From contig CAJPFN010000014.1 of assembly GCA_905339215.1 (NCBI GenBank), positions 62,001-126,000 of the forward strand: 64,000 nt of DNA, read 5' to 3'. Positions 34,170 through 43,216 of this stretch are shown here, one piece after another (the first letter of the stretch is position 1; every line of letters starts with the position of its first letter). Below the pieces are notes generated by a model. The model saw nothing but the letters and a program-made list of their open reading frames with translations. It did no database searches and was not told where the DNA came from. The stretch is from Rhizobiaceae bacterium. Its GTDB lineage: Bacteria > Pseudomonadota > Alphaproteobacteria > Rhizobiales > Rhizobiaceae. The translations under genes were made by a program, and so were the position numbers.

Positions 34170-35627
34170 CTATCGGCCCCAGAAGGTCGGCGTGAAGACG
34201 ACGAAGACGGCGAGAATCTCGAGGCGGCCGATCAGCATCAGCGCGGTGCAGATCCACTTGGCGGCGTCGGGCAGCGTAGCGAAGTTGCCGGCTGGGCCGA
34301 TGATGTCGCCGAGTCCGGGGCCGACATTGGTCAGCGCCGTCAGCGCGCCGGTGGTCGCGGTGACGAGGTCGAGGCCGGTCGCTGCGAGCAGGATCGTGGA
34401 GATGGCCCAAATGACGAAGAAAGCGGCGATGAACAGCACGACGGCGCGCTGCGTGTCGGGATCGACTGTGCGGTCGCCGTAGCGAACTGGCAGCATGATG
34501 CTCGGATAGATGAGGCGGCGCAGGCCGTTGGCGAGCAGTTCGAACAGGATGAGGAAGCGGTAGGCCTTGATCGCGCCTGTCGTCGAACCGGAGCAGCCGC
34601 CGAGGAATGTGGCGACGAAGGCGCAGGCGACTGCGAACGGCCCCCACTGGCCGTAGTCGTCGCTGGCGAAGCCGGTGGTGGTGATCACCGAGATGAAGTT
34701 GAAGGAAGCATGGGTGAGCGCCTCGAAGAACGGCACGTCCATCCTGACGCGCAGGTAGATGGCGATGGCAACCGAGAAGACGATGGCATATCCGGCGAAG
34801 ACGCGGATCTGCGGGTCGCGTAGCGCATCGAGGCGGCCGCGCAGAGCAAACAACATCATGATCGAGAAGGGCAGTGAGCCGACGAACATGAACGCGATGG
34901 CGACCCAGAGGATCGCCGGGCGGTCGGCAAAGGCGCCGAACGAGGCGTCGTGGGTCGAGAAGCCACCGGTCGCCAGCGTCGCCATGGCGTGGTTGACGGC
35001 ATCGAAGCCGTCCATGCCCGCGGCGGCGTAGAGAAGGGCGCAGGCCAGCACGAGCCCGCTATAGATGCCGATCAGGGCGAGCGCAAAGGTCTGGAAGCGC
35101 TCGAACGGCTTGTCCTCGATGTCGGAGGACTCGATCTTGAAGTAGGAAATGCCGCCGATGTTGAGGAACGGCAGCAGGAACAGGCCGACCGCGATGACGC
35201 CCAGGCCACCCATGAAATTGAGCAGCGAACGCCATAGCAGCAAGCCAGGAGGGAGCCTATCGAGGCCGGCAATCACGGTTGATCCCGTCGTCGTGATCCC
35301 AGAAACCGATTCGAAGATGGCGTCGGTGAAACTCATGGCCAGCGAGGACGCCATGAACGGCACGGCGCCGGCGATCGCGAGCGTCAGCCACAGCATGTTG
35401 ACCAGCAGGAAGCCGAAGCGGGTCGTCGCCTGCGGCGGCCGGCCCTGCGTGGCGAGCGCGACCGCCATCGAAAGGCCGCCGAGGAACAGCGACGAGAAAG
35501 CGAAGACCTGCCAGTCGGCGTTTCCCGTGGCGAGGTCGACCACCGCGGGAACAAGCATGGCGAGCGCGAGATAGAGGGCGAAGATCGAGGCGATGTGAAT
35601 CGCCGCGCGAAAGGCGCTTCTATTCAT
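34170..35627 (-). CDS. trkH: TrkH family potassium uptake protein
   Basis: A 485-residue K+ channel-like transporter built of four M1-P-M2 units. The four selectivity-filter loops are visible: SGITTTGSTVI near residue 110, MATLATGGFSTHD near 220, ISVITTTGFASDDYG near 315 and LTNVGPGLGDIIGPAG near 435. It takes up K+ when coupled to the cytoplasmic nucleotide-binding ring protein TrkA, which is not encoded in this window. It stands alone, between a convergent EamA gene and pmtA on the same strand, 153 bases away. Confidence 0.94.
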   Translation of the reverse strand: MNRSAFRAAIHIASIFALYLALAMLVPAVVDLATGNADWQVFAFSSLFLGGLSMAVALATQGRPPQATTRFGFLLVNMLWLTLAIAGAVPFMASSLAMSFTDAIFESVSGITTTGSTVIAGLDRLPPGLLLWRSLLNFMGGLGVIAVGLFLLPFLNIGGISYFKIESSDIEDKPFERFQTFALALIGIYSGLVLACALLYAAAGMDGFDAVNHAMATLATGGFSTHDASFGAFADRPAILWVAIAFMFVGSLPFSIMMLFALRGRLDALRDPQIRVFAGYAIVFSVAIAIYLRVRMDVPFFEALTHASFNFISVITTTGFASDDYGQWGPFAVACAFVATFLGGCSGSTTGAIKAYRFLILFELLANGLRRLIYPSIMLPVRYGDRTVDPDTQRAVVLFIAAFFVIWAISTILLAATGLDLVTATTGALTALTNVGPGLGDIIGPAGNFATLPDAAKWICTALMLIGRLEILAVFVVFTPTFWGR

Positions 35628-35780
35628 GGATCGACGGCCTTCGACCGTCCCTCCCTGCTTCGCGTTGCCGGCGCACGGGCAATCCCCACACCGCGCGGGG
35701 TCTTAGCGCGGATTTCGGCCGCGGCAAAGTCTAGCCCTTCGCGCTTTCGCTGGAATAATGGGATTCCTGGACCAAATCGC

Positions 35781-36422
35781 TCAAGCGGCGGCTGCCGCAG
35801 CAAGCGCGGCCGCCTTCGCGACCTGCCATGGGCGGCGGTAGAGCCATGTCTTTGCCGGCGGAATGTTACGCAGGACGTAGCGGAAGACCTCCACTTTGTA
35901 GTCACCGCCGCCGGGCGGCACCGGCGAGAAGGGCTGGTAGCTGAACTGAACGACGGGTCGGCCGGGCGGCAGGCGATCGAGCAGGCCTTCGATGAGTGCG
36001 ATGCGCTTCTCGACCGGAAAGCTCAGGAGAGGGAGACCGGATATTACGCAATCGAAGGTGATCCCGGAATACTCGCCGAGCGTGCGCGAAAGTTCGAAGG
36101 CGTCGCCCTGGATGACGTTCACGCCGGGAAAGTCGACGCGCAGACGGCACGCGAACGTCGTCGAGAGTTCGATGAGGAAGAGCCGCTCGGGCGGAATGCC
36201 GCGCTCCAGGATGGCGCGCGTCATCACGCCGGTGCCGGGACCGATCTCCAGGACGGGAAGGCCGGAAGATGGATCGACCACGGACGCCATCTTCCGCGCC
36301 ATGACATTGCCGCTCGGCAGGATCGCGCCGACATTTGGAGATTCCTGCCGAACGCGAATGAAGCGAAGTTCTTCGTCGAAACGCCGCGAGAGATACCCCT
36401 TCAACGCCGCCACTGCGCTCAT
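35781..36422 (-). CDS. pmtA: Phosphatidylethanolamine N-methyltransferase, PmtA-like
   Basis: A 213-residue SAM-dependent methyltransferase. The N-terminus FDEELRFIRVRQESPNVGAILPSGNVMARKM matches the rhizobial PmtA phospholipid methyltransferases, and the SAM-binding motif I is VLEIGPGTGVMTRAIL (near residues 77-92). FDCVISGLPLLSFP supplies motif IV. PmtA converts phosphatidylethanolamine stepwise to phosphatidylcholine at the inner membrane, a lipid typical of Hyphomicrobiales. A C-terminal Ala-rich helix may aid membrane attachment. A ribosomal RNA methyltransferase of the KsgA type is a less likely alternative. Confidence 0.85.
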   Translation of the reverse strand: MSAVAALKGYLSRRFDEELRFIRVRQESPNVGAILPSGNVMARKMASVVDPSSGLPVLEIGPGTGVMTRAILERGIPPERLFLIELSTTFACRLRVDFPGVNVIQGDAFELSRTLGEYSGITFDCVISGLPLLSFPVEKRIALIEGLLDRLPPGRPVVQFSYQPFSPVPPGGGDYKVEVFRYVLRNIPPAKTWLYRRPWQVAKAAALAAAAAA

Positions 36423-36680
36423 TCAGGCGTCCGTCAAACCCTTGGAACGACCCTCGTTCGGGTCGTCTACATCATCACGCTAATGCAACGACGTCGGCAC
36501 GGGAGTGCGACACATGAACACATCATGCGAATGCGGACAACTAGGGGATTGTGCGGCCCACGTTCCACCTCCTGTTGCTCCGCTGGGCGGCGGTCCCTCA
36601 CCGGTTCGGCTAAAGCCTGATCTAAAATATCGATGGATGGGTGGACGAACACCGGCACCCTGCGCCGCGGATATCTCGAC

Positions 36681-37625
36681 TTAGGGGCTTTCGACCGGCC
36701 CTTGTTCCTTCGCCAGCAGCGTGATCTCGCGGTCGGTGGCGCGCATCTCGTCGATCAGTGCCTTCGCAACCGCGCGAACCGCCGGCCAGCCCTGGCGCTC
36801 GCGGTGGATCAGGACGCCGATCTCGCTGCGCGAAAGTTCCGGCTCCGCCAGCGGGATGTGGACGAGTTCGCCCGACTGGAGTTCCTCGATGAAGCCGGCT
36901 GGCGTGAAGAAGCCGATGCCGATGCCGGCCCGCAGGACCTCCTTGGTCATCGGCAGCGAGTTGGTCAGCATCACCGAGCGGAACTGCGCGCCGCTGTGGA
37001 TGAATTCCGCCTCGGCCGCCGCGTTCAGGATCCACGGGTCGCTCAGCATCGCGACTGGATAGGCCGCGCAGTCGGTCAGCGTTACTTCGTTCCGGCCGGC
37101 CAGCGGGTGGTCGGGCCGCATGATCGCGCCGATCCGCATGCCGATGCGAGCGACGATGTCATAGCCGCTGTGCCGGCGGTCGACGAACAGGATGGCGATG
37201 TCGGGACGGCGCGCCCGCATCTCCTCGGCGTGGTCGGCCGGCGACGCGTCGATCACGCGGAAGGTGATGTGCGGATGGCGCCGCGCCGTCGCCTCGATGG
37301 CGCGCGGCAGGATGCGCACCAGCGGCGCCGGGATCGACACGATGCGCACCTCGCCGTGGATGTCTCCGGCCAGTGCCGAGATCTCGCTGCGCACGGTCTG
37401 CCAGCGCGCCAGCGTCTCGCGGGCGTGGCGGATGACGTAGTCGCCCGCGGCCGTCGGGCGCACCCCGTTTCCGATGCGCTCGAACAGCGGCGTGCCGATG
37501 TCGGCCTCGAGCTTGAGGATCTGCCGGTTGACGGCGGAGGAGGCGACGTTGAGCACTGCGGCGGCGCGGCGGATCGAGCCGAGCCTGGCGACCTGATCGA
37601 TGTAGCGGAGAACGGATGCGTGCAT
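36681..37625 (-). CDS. LysR family transcriptional regulator
   Basis: A 314-residue regulator. The N-terminal winged helix-turn-helix covers about residues 1-62 (DQVARLGSIRRAAAVLNVASSAVNRQILKLEADIGTPLFER), followed by the periplasmic-binding-protein-like effector domain (ALAGDIHGEVRIVSIPAPLVRILP). It is divergent from the SsuABC-type transporter operon, the usual arrangement for an activator that senses the pathway substrate or product. The 258 bases between its stop and pmtA hold no recognised gene. Confidence 0.92.
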   Translation of the reverse strand: MHASVLRYIDQVARLGSIRRAAAVLNVASSAVNRQILKLEADIGTPLFERIGNGVRPTAAGDYVIRHARETLARWQTVRSEISALAGDIHGEVRIVSIPAPLVRILPRAIEATARRHPHITFRVIDASPADHAEEMRARRPDIAILFVDRRHSGYDIVARIGMRIGAIMRPDHPLAGRNEVTLTDCAAYPVAMLSDPWILNAAAEAEFIHSGAQFRSVMLTNSLPMTKEVLRAGIGIGFFTPAGFIEELQSGELVHIPLAEPELSRSEIGVLIHRERQGWPAVRAVAKALIDEMRATDREITLLAKEQGPVESP

Positions 37626-37684
37626 GGCCGCGCTTTATTCCCGGTCCTGTCGGGTGCTGCCGTTTCGGCATCACCTCTGGCGAA

Positions 37685-37720
37685 ACTTTATGCTTCCGGA
37701 GAGCGCCTGACCATACTTTA
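37685..37720. promoter_or_regulatory. Candidate LysR-binding region with spaced ACTTTA repeats
   Basis: ACTTTA occurs at 37685-37690 and again at 37715-37720, exactly 30 bases apart (about three helical turns), on the same face of the DNA. The area is A/T-richer than its surroundings and contains a TTCCGGA palindrome at 37694-37700. It lies between the divergent LysR gene and the transporter operon. Classic T-N11-A dyads are not clear, so this is a weak call. Confidence 0.35.
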
Positions 37721-37834
37721 ATCCCCTCGTGACTTGCTGTCGCCCAAGCCGGCCGGCCTTAGAGAACCGGGAACTGCGCGCGGCCACGGTCCGCCCGAGG
37801 CCTGGGGAATGGCCTTTGCACAAGGGGAACTCTG

Positions 37835-38869
37835 ATGACCAACTCCATTATTTCGCGCCGGTCACTGCTGAAAACCGGCGCCGTCGCCGCCGGTGCGCTC
37901 GCCATGCCGACCATCATCCAGACGCGCGGTTTTGCGCAGTCGGGCACCCGCACCCTCAACATGCAGCTCGGCTGGCTGGGCGGCGGCAACCAGCTCGGCG
38001 AGGTGGCGGCCAAGCATCTCGGCTACTTCGAGGAAGAAGGCCTCGACTTCGTCATCCAGGCCGGCGGCCCGTCGATCGACGGCGTGGCGATCGTCGCGTC
38101 GGGCCGCTATGAGATCGGCCAGGTCTCGTCCAGCCCGTCGCTGATGCTCGCCGCTTCGCAGAGCATCCCGGTCAAGGCGTTCGCGGTGAGCGCTCAGCAG
38201 CACCCCTACGCGTTCTTCTCGCTGCCGGCCAACCCGATCCGCACCGCCAAGGACATGGTCGGCAAGAAGATCGGCATTCAGGCGACCGGCAAGATCCTGC
38301 TCTCGGCACTGCTGAAGAAGAACGACATTCCCGCCGGCGACGTCGAGGTGGTCGTGATCGGCGCCGACATGACGCCGCTGCTGACCGGCCAGGTCCACGC
38401 CGTCACCGGCTGGATGACCAACACCACGGCGCTCTCGGCGCTCGGCACCGACAGGATCGCGATGAAGCTGTGGGATCAGGGCGTGCAGCTCTACGCCAAT
38501 CCCTACTACGCCACCGCCGACACGATCGAACGCGAGCAGAAGATGCTGACCGGCTTCCTGCGCGCCGCCGGCAAGGGTTGGGAATTCGCCAAGGCCAAGC
38601 CGGAAGAGGCCGTCGACCTGCTGCTCAAGGAGTTCCCCAACCTCGTACGCGCCGACGAGGTCGCGGCCGCCCAGGTGATGCTCGCCCACATCTTCACGCC
38701 GGCCACGGCCGCCGGCGGCTGGGGCACCATGGATCCCGACGTCTGGCAGAACCAGATCACGCTCTACAACGAGCTGGAGCAGTTCTCTGCCGGCGCCCCG
38801 GCGCTCGACGCCGTCATCGACATGCGGGCGCTGGAGGCCACGGCCGAAGCCCGTCCGAAGATCGGTTGA
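37835..38869 (+). CDS. ABC transporter substrate-binding protein (SsuA/TauA/NMT1 class), Tat-exported
   Basis: A 344-residue binding protein with a twin-arginine signal, SRRSLLKTGAVAAG, and likely cleavage near GFAQ (residue 35). The mature part reads as the nitrate/sulfonate/thiamine-precursor class: NMQLGWLGGGNQLGEVAAKHLGYFEEEGLDF, then MVGKKIGIQATGKILLSALLKKNDIP and VHAVTGWMTNTTAL. Ligands in this class include sulfonates, taurine, pyrimidines and aromatic acids. Because the operon continues with CoA-transfer and hydration enzymes, a carboxylic acid ligand is more plausible than a sulfonate. Confidence 0.9.
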   Translation: MTNSIISRRSLLKTGAVAAGALAMPTIIQTRGFAQSGTRTLNMQLGWLGGGNQLGEVAAKHLGYFEEEGLDFVIQAGGPSIDGVAIVASGRYEIGQVSSSPSLMLAASQSIPVKAFAVSAQQHPYAFFSLPANPIRTAKDMVGKKIGIQATGKILLSALLKKNDIPAGDVEVVVIGADMTPLLTGQVHAVTGWMTNTTALSALGTDRIAMKLWDQGVQLYANPYYATADTIEREQKMLTGFLRAAGKGWEFAKAKPEEAVDLLLKEFPNLVRADEVAAAQVMLAHIFTPATAAGGWGTMDPDVWQNQITLYNELEQFSAGAPALDAVIDMRALEATAEARPKIG

Positions 38870-38882
38870 CGGGGACGGACCG

Positions 38883-39704
38883 ATGGCCCTTGCTGCGATC
38901 GACCTCCACCGCACGGAGAAAGCTCCGGCCGCCGATCCCTCCGATGCCGCGATCGAGCTGCGCAACATCGGCGTGCGCTTCACCACCGACCGCGGCACCA
39001 TTTCCGCGCTGGAGAACATCGATCTGGTCGTCGGCAAGGGCGGGTTCCTGACCCTGCTCGGACCGTCGGGTTGCGGCAAGTCCACGCTGCTGCGCGTGGT
39101 GGCGGACATCATCAAGCCGTCGGACGGGGCGGCGACCGTGCTCGGCGGACCGCCGCAAGAAGCGCGACGCCGACGCGACATCGGCTTCGTCTTCCAGGAC
39201 GCGGCGCTGCTTCCGTGGCGCACGGTCATCGACAACGTGACGCTGCCGCTTGAAGTGGGCGGCGGCGCCCCGGCGGGCCGCGCCCGCGACCCGCGCGAGC
39301 TTCTCGACCTCGTCGGCCTCTCCGGCTGGGAACGGGCCTTTCCGCACGAACTGTCGGGCGGAATGCGCCAGCGCGTCTCCATCGCGCGCGCCCTGGTGTC
39401 GGGTCCGAAGCTGCTGCTCATGGACGAACCCTTCGGCGCGCTCGACGAGATCACGCGGGACCGGCTCAACGAGGAGCTGCTCTCCGTGTGGGAGAAGACG
39501 GGCACGACGATCCTCTTCGTCACCCATTCCATCTACGAGGCGGCCTTCCTCGGCCAGCAGGTGCTCCTGCTGGCGGCCCGGCCCGGCCGGGTTCGGGAAC
39601 TGGTACCCGTCGACCTGCCGACGCCGCGCAAGATCGCCCAGCGCGAGACCCCGCGCTTCGTCTCGCTGGTGACGAGGCTGCGCGGCATCCTGGAGACCTG
39701 CTGA
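38883..39704 (+). CDS. ABC transporter ATP-binding protein (SsuB/TauB class)
   Basis: A 273-residue ATPase. Walker A GPSGCGKST is near residue 60, the Q-loop is in GFVFQDAALLPWRTV, the signature is LSGGMRQRVSIARAL, Walker B is LLLMDEPFGALD and the switch His is in FVTHSIYEAAFL. QDAALLPWR is characteristic of the nitrate/sulfonate/taurine importer subfamily. It energises uptake with the permease encoded next; the intergenic gap to it is one base. Confidence 0.93.
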   Translation: MALAAIDLHRTEKAPAADPSDAAIELRNIGVRFTTDRGTISALENIDLVVGKGGFLTLLGPSGCGKSTLLRVVADIIKPSDGAATVLGGPPQEARRRRDIGFVFQDAALLPWRTVIDNVTLPLEVGGGAPAGRARDPRELLDLVGLSGWERAFPHELSGGMRQRVSIARALVSGPKLLLMDEPFGALDEITRDRLNEELLSVWEKTGTTILFVTHSIYEAAFLGQQVLLLAARPGRVRELVPVDLPTPRKIAQRETPRFVSLVTRLRGILETC

Positions 39705-39705
39705 C

Positions 39706-40539
39706 ATGGCCGATACAGCTACCCTCGGCGCCTTCGCCGACGACAACGAGGCGCAGGCCGTCTACCTTGCCGCCAAGCGCAGGCTGATGTGGCGCCGCCG
39801 GCTGCTGCCGGTCGCCGCCTTCCTGACGCTGCTCGTCCTTTGGGAACTCGGCGTCAGGATATTCGACGTCAAGCCGTTCATCGCGCCGGCGCCCAGCGCC
39901 ATCTTCGCGGTGCTGGTCAACAAGTTCCCGATGCTGATGCAGAACCTGATGCCGACGGCGATCGAGGCGGTCCTCGGTTTCGCCATCGGCAACGTGACGG
40001 CGATCCTCATCGCGACGGCCTTCGCCTACAAGCAGAGCCTCGAGGAGGCGTTCTTCCCGATCGCGGTGATGATCAACACCATCCCCGTCGTGGCGAAGGC
40101 GCCGATCCTGGTTCTCCTGCTCGGCAACGGCATGGAGCCGAAGATCGCCATCGCGGCGCTGATCTGCTTCTTCCCGACTCTCGTCAACATGACGCGCGGC
40201 CTGCGCGACGTGAACCCGCAGCAGCTCGAGCTGATGCACGTCCTGTCGGCCTCGCCGCGCGAGGTGTTCGTCAAAGTGCGCTTCAAGAACGCGATGCCCT
40301 ACCTGTTCTCGGCGCTGAAGATCGCGGCCTCGACGGCGGTCATCGGCGCGATCGTCGGCGAATGGATCGGCTCGACCGTCGGCATCGGCGCCCTGATCAT
40401 CCAGGCCACCTACAATTTCGACTCGCCGCTCCTCTACGCCACCATCGTCGTCGGTTCGGTCTTCTCGGCCACCTTCTTCGGCATCATCTCGTGGCTGGAG
40501 CGGTACTTCCTCACATGGAACGCAGCCGGCGCGCGCTGA
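39706..40539 (+). CDS. ABC transporter permease (SsuC/TauC class)
   Basis: A 277-residue permease with about six helices. The N-terminal cytoplasmic arm precedes LLPVAAFLTLLVLWELGVRIF. The EAA-like loop LRDVNPQQLELMHVLSASPREVFVKVRFKNAMPYLFSAL and the ending AVIGAIVGEWIGSTVGIGALI define the SsuC/TauC/NrtB family. It probably works as a homodimer with the preceding ATPase. The oxidoreductase gene follows after 35 bases. Confidence 0.92.
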   Translation: MADTATLGAFADDNEAQAVYLAAKRRLMWRRRLLPVAAFLTLLVLWELGVRIFDVKPFIAPAPSAIFAVLVNKFPMLMQNLMPTAIEAVLGFAIGNVTAILIATAFAYKQSLEEAFFPIAVMINTIPVVAKAPILVLLLGNGMEPKIAIAALICFFPTLVNMTRGLRDVNPQQLELMHVLSASPREVFVKVRFKNAMPYLFSALKIAASTAVIGAIVGEWIGSTVGIGALIIQATYNFDSPLLYATIVVGSVFSATFFGIISWLERYFLTWNAAGAR

Positions 40540-40574
40540 ACGCCGCAGCGGCAACAAATCGGGAGAAACGCATC

Positions 40575-41927
40575 ATGACTTCGCAACAGATGATCGACGA
40601 GCCGGGCGGCAAGGTCCCGGTCGTCGCCGAGGCCGACCTCGTCGTCGTCGGTGGCGGGCCGGCCGGCATCGCCGCTGCCGTGTCGGGCGCCCGCAACGGC
40701 CTGTCGACCGTGCTGCTCGAACGCTATCCCTATCTCGGCGGCCTCGCCTCCGGCGGCATGGTGCTGGTGCTCGACGACATGTGCAACGGCAACGAGGTGA
40801 CCGTGCGTGGGCTCTGCTCCGAACTCATCGACCGAATGACCGGCATGGGCCTTTGCGTGACGCCGCCCGAGGAAGACTGGATCGCCGACGAGGGCAAGTT
40901 CCAGCAATGGGCGCGCTGGGGCACCTACAATTTCCATTCCCACAGCAAGCCGCAGCCGGTCTGCTATGCTTCGGCCTTCGACCCCGACGGATTCAAGCGC
41001 GCCGCCAACGACATGGTCGCCGAGGCGGGCGTCAAGCTGCGCCTGCACTCCTGGTTCTCGCGGACGATCGTCGAGAACGGCATCGCCAGGGGCGTCATCT
41101 GCGACTCCAAGGAAGGGCGGCAGGCAATCCTCGGCAAGGTCGTCGTCGACGCCACCGGCGACCTCGACGTCGCCGCCTCGGCCGGCGCGCCGTTCAGCCA
41201 CGGGTCCTTCATCGTCACCACGGTGTTCCGCCTCGGCGGCGTCGATACGGCGGAGGCCGAACGCTTCGAATACGAGGAGCCGGCGGCCTTCGCCAAGCTC
41301 GACCGCGAGTGCAAGCGCATCATGGGCGGCTCGTGGGAGCGCTGGTGGCTGAAGACGCCGCTGCCGGGCATCGTCTGGTGCAACTGCCCGCACATGGCCG
41401 GATTCGACGGAACCTCCGTCGCCGACCTGACCCGGGCCGACTTCGTCGGCCGCGAGAAGATCGCCAACCTAGTCGCCTACATCAGGGCCAACATGCCCGG
41501 CTTCGCCAACGCCTTCGTCGTCGACGTGGCACCGCAGCTCGGCGTGCGCACCTCGCGCCTGCTGGAGGGCGAGTACGTGCTGACCAAGGAGGACGTGGCA
41601 ACCCGCCGGCACTTCGCCGATTCGGTGGCGCGCGGCCGCGACTACTACTATCCCTACCGCACGCTGCTTCCCAGGGGCGTCAGCCAGATGCTGGTCGCCG
41701 GCCGTCACTATTCCTCGACCGCCGCCGCCCAGCGCATCTCGCGCGAGATCCCGCCCTGCATGGCGATGGGCGAGGCGGTCGGCGTGGCCGCATCGGTCGC
41801 GCTCGACCAGGGGGTTAGCGTCGACAAGGTCGATGTGGCCAAGGTGCAGCGCATCCTGCGGGCGCAGGGCGCCGATCCCGGCGACCGGCCGGCTGCCAAC
41901 GCCACCTTCCAGGAAGCGGCCGAGTAG
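40575..41927 (+). CDS. FAD-dependent oxidoreductase
   Basis: A 450-residue flavoprotein from ATG 40575. The dinucleotide motif DLVVVGGGPAGIAAAVSGAR lies at residues 21-40, with the following acidic residue in LLERYPYLGG. The C-terminal FAD contact is LPRGVSQMLVAGRHYSSTAAAQRISREIPPCMAMGEAVGVAA. It belongs to the FAD-dependent oxidoreductase group (PF12831) that includes fumarate-reductase-like proteins without the heme subunits. A ferredoxin encoded three genes downstream is a possible electron partner. The substrate is unknown; oxidation or reduction of the imported acid is inferred from context. Confidence 0.87.
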   Translation: MTSQQMIDEPGGKVPVVAEADLVVVGGGPAGIAAAVSGARNGLSTVLLERYPYLGGLASGGMVLVLDDMCNGNEVTVRGLCSELIDRMTGMGLCVTPPEEDWIADEGKFQQWARWGTYNFHSHSKPQPVCYASAFDPDGFKRAANDMVAEAGVKLRLHSWFSRTIVENGIARGVICDSKEGRQAILGKVVVDATGDLDVAASAGAPFSHGSFIVTTVFRLGGVDTAEAERFEYEEPAAFAKLDRECKRIMGGSWERWWLKTPLPGIVWCNCPHMAGFDGTSVADLTRADFVGREKIANLVAYIRANMPGFANAFVVDVAPQLGVRTSRLLEGEYVLTKEDVATRRHFADSVARGRDYYYPYRTLLPRGVSQMLVAGRHYSSTAAAQRISREIPPCMAMGEAVGVAASVALDQGVSVDKVDVAKVQRILRAQGADPGDRPAANATFQEAAE

Positions 41928-42001
41928 GCGATGCTCGTCCGACGGCGCGGGCGGCCCGGCCGCCCGCGATAGAAAAAGACGCCCACACAGGAATCCAGCC
42001 A

Positions 42002-43216
42002 ATGCCAGCTTCAGACGCCCAGCCGCTCTCGGGCATCAAGGTCATCGATTTCACCCAGGTCATGCTCGGCCCCTGCTGCACGCAGGTGCTGGCCGACTAT
42101 GGCGCCGACGTCGTCAAGATCGAGAGGCCGGGCGCCGGCGACCTGTCGCGCACCTCGATTGCCGACGATCCGGACGGCATGAACAACCCGGTGTTCTGCA
42201 GCCTGAACCGCAACAAGCGTTCGATCGCGCTCGATCTCAGGAAGGATGAGGCGAAGCAGGTGGTCCTCGACCTGGTGCGCGGCGCCGACGTGGTGGTCAA
42301 CAACTTCCGCGCCGGCGTCATGGAGCGCATGGGCTTCGGCTACGAGGCGCTGTCGGCGGTCAATCCACGCATCATCTGCGCCTTCGGCTCGGGGTTCGGC
42401 CCGTCCGGCCCCCTGTCGCACAAGGGCGGCCAGGACATCCTCGCCCAGGCGCTGTCGGGCGTCATGGCGCGGCGCGCCGACCCGTCGACGCCCATGACCA
42501 TCTACCCGACCGCGCTCGCCGACTACTCGGCCGGCATGCATCTCGTCCAGGCGATCCTTCTCGCGCTGCTGCAGCGCGAAAAGACGGGCCGCGGCCAGGC
42601 GGTGTCGGTGTCGCTGTTCGAATCGATGCTCGCCATGCAGATGCAGGAAGCGGCGATGTGGCTGCAGCGCCGCAAGGATCTCAACTGGGCGGCCTTCCCA
42701 CTCACCGGCGTGTTCGCCACGACGGACGGCGCCATCGTGCTGGTCGGCGCCTTCAAGGCGAACCCGCTGAAGGACATCTGCGCGGCGCTCGGCCTTCCGG
42801 ACCTGTCGGCGCAAGAGCGCTATGCGACCTTCGCTCGCCAGATGGAAAACAAGGCCGAGCTGCAGGCGCTGTTCCGCGAGCGCTTCGCTTCGGGCACCAC
42901 CGAGCACTGGCTGGCGAAGCTCGATGAGCAGGACCTGCTCTGCGCGCCGGTGCTGGACCTGCCGCAGGCCCTCGGCCACGGGCAGACCGTGCACAACGGA
43001 TCGGTCATCGACGTCGAGGCCCGCGGCGGGTCGATGCAGCTCCTCGGATCGCCGCTGACCATGGGCGAGGGTGCCTTCGCCGTTCGCCATGCGCCGCCAG
43101 ACCTCGGCGCCGACGGCGCGGCGATCCTGCGCGAGGCCGGCTACACGCCGGAGAGGATCGACGCGCTCATTGCGGCCGGCATCGTCTCCGGCGAACGGCG
43201 GGACCGGGCGGCATGA
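42002..43216 (+). CDS. Class III CoA-transferase (CaiB/BaiF family)
   Basis: A 404-residue CoA-transferase. The N-terminus GIKVIDFTQVMLGPCCTQVLADYGADVVKIE and NRNKRSIALDLR are family hallmarks, and the catalytic Asp that forms the acyl anhydride is D174 in TALADYSAGMH. The enzyme moves CoA from a donor thioester to a carboxylic acid by a ternary-complex-like route in a dimer of interlocked rings. It would activate the acid imported by the SsuABC-type system. Its stop overlaps the hydratase start by four bases. Confidence 0.93.
   Translation: MPASDAQPLSGIKVIDFTQVMLGPCCTQVLADYGADVVKIERPGAGDLSRTSIADDPDGMNNPVFCSLNRNKRSIALDLRKDEAKQVVLDLVRGADVVVNNFRAGVMERMGFGYEALSAVNPRIICAFGSGFGPSGPLSHKGGQDILAQALSGVMARRADPSTPMTIYPTALADYSAGMHLVQAILLALLQREKTGRGQAVSVSLFESMLAMQMQEAAMWLQRRKDLNWAAFPLTGVFATTDGAIVLVGAFKANPLKDICAALGLPDLSAQERYATFARQMENKAELQALFRERFASGTTEHWLAKLDEQDLLCAPVLDLPQALGHGQTVHNGSVIDVEARGGSMQLLGSPLTMGEGAFAVRHAPPDLGADGAAILREAGYTPERIDALIAAGIVSGERRDRAA

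Noticed and set aside
35781..36422. KsgA-type rRNA adenine dimethyltransferase
   Set aside because: The motif I region is shared, but the VRQESPNVGAILPSG start and short length fit rhizobial PmtA better; the KsgA NLPY motif is missing.
37835..40539. Taurine/alkanesulfonate utilisation operon
   Set aside because: The importer class fits, but there is no monooxygenase, TauD or sulfoacetaldehyde enzyme; CoA-active enzymes follow instead.
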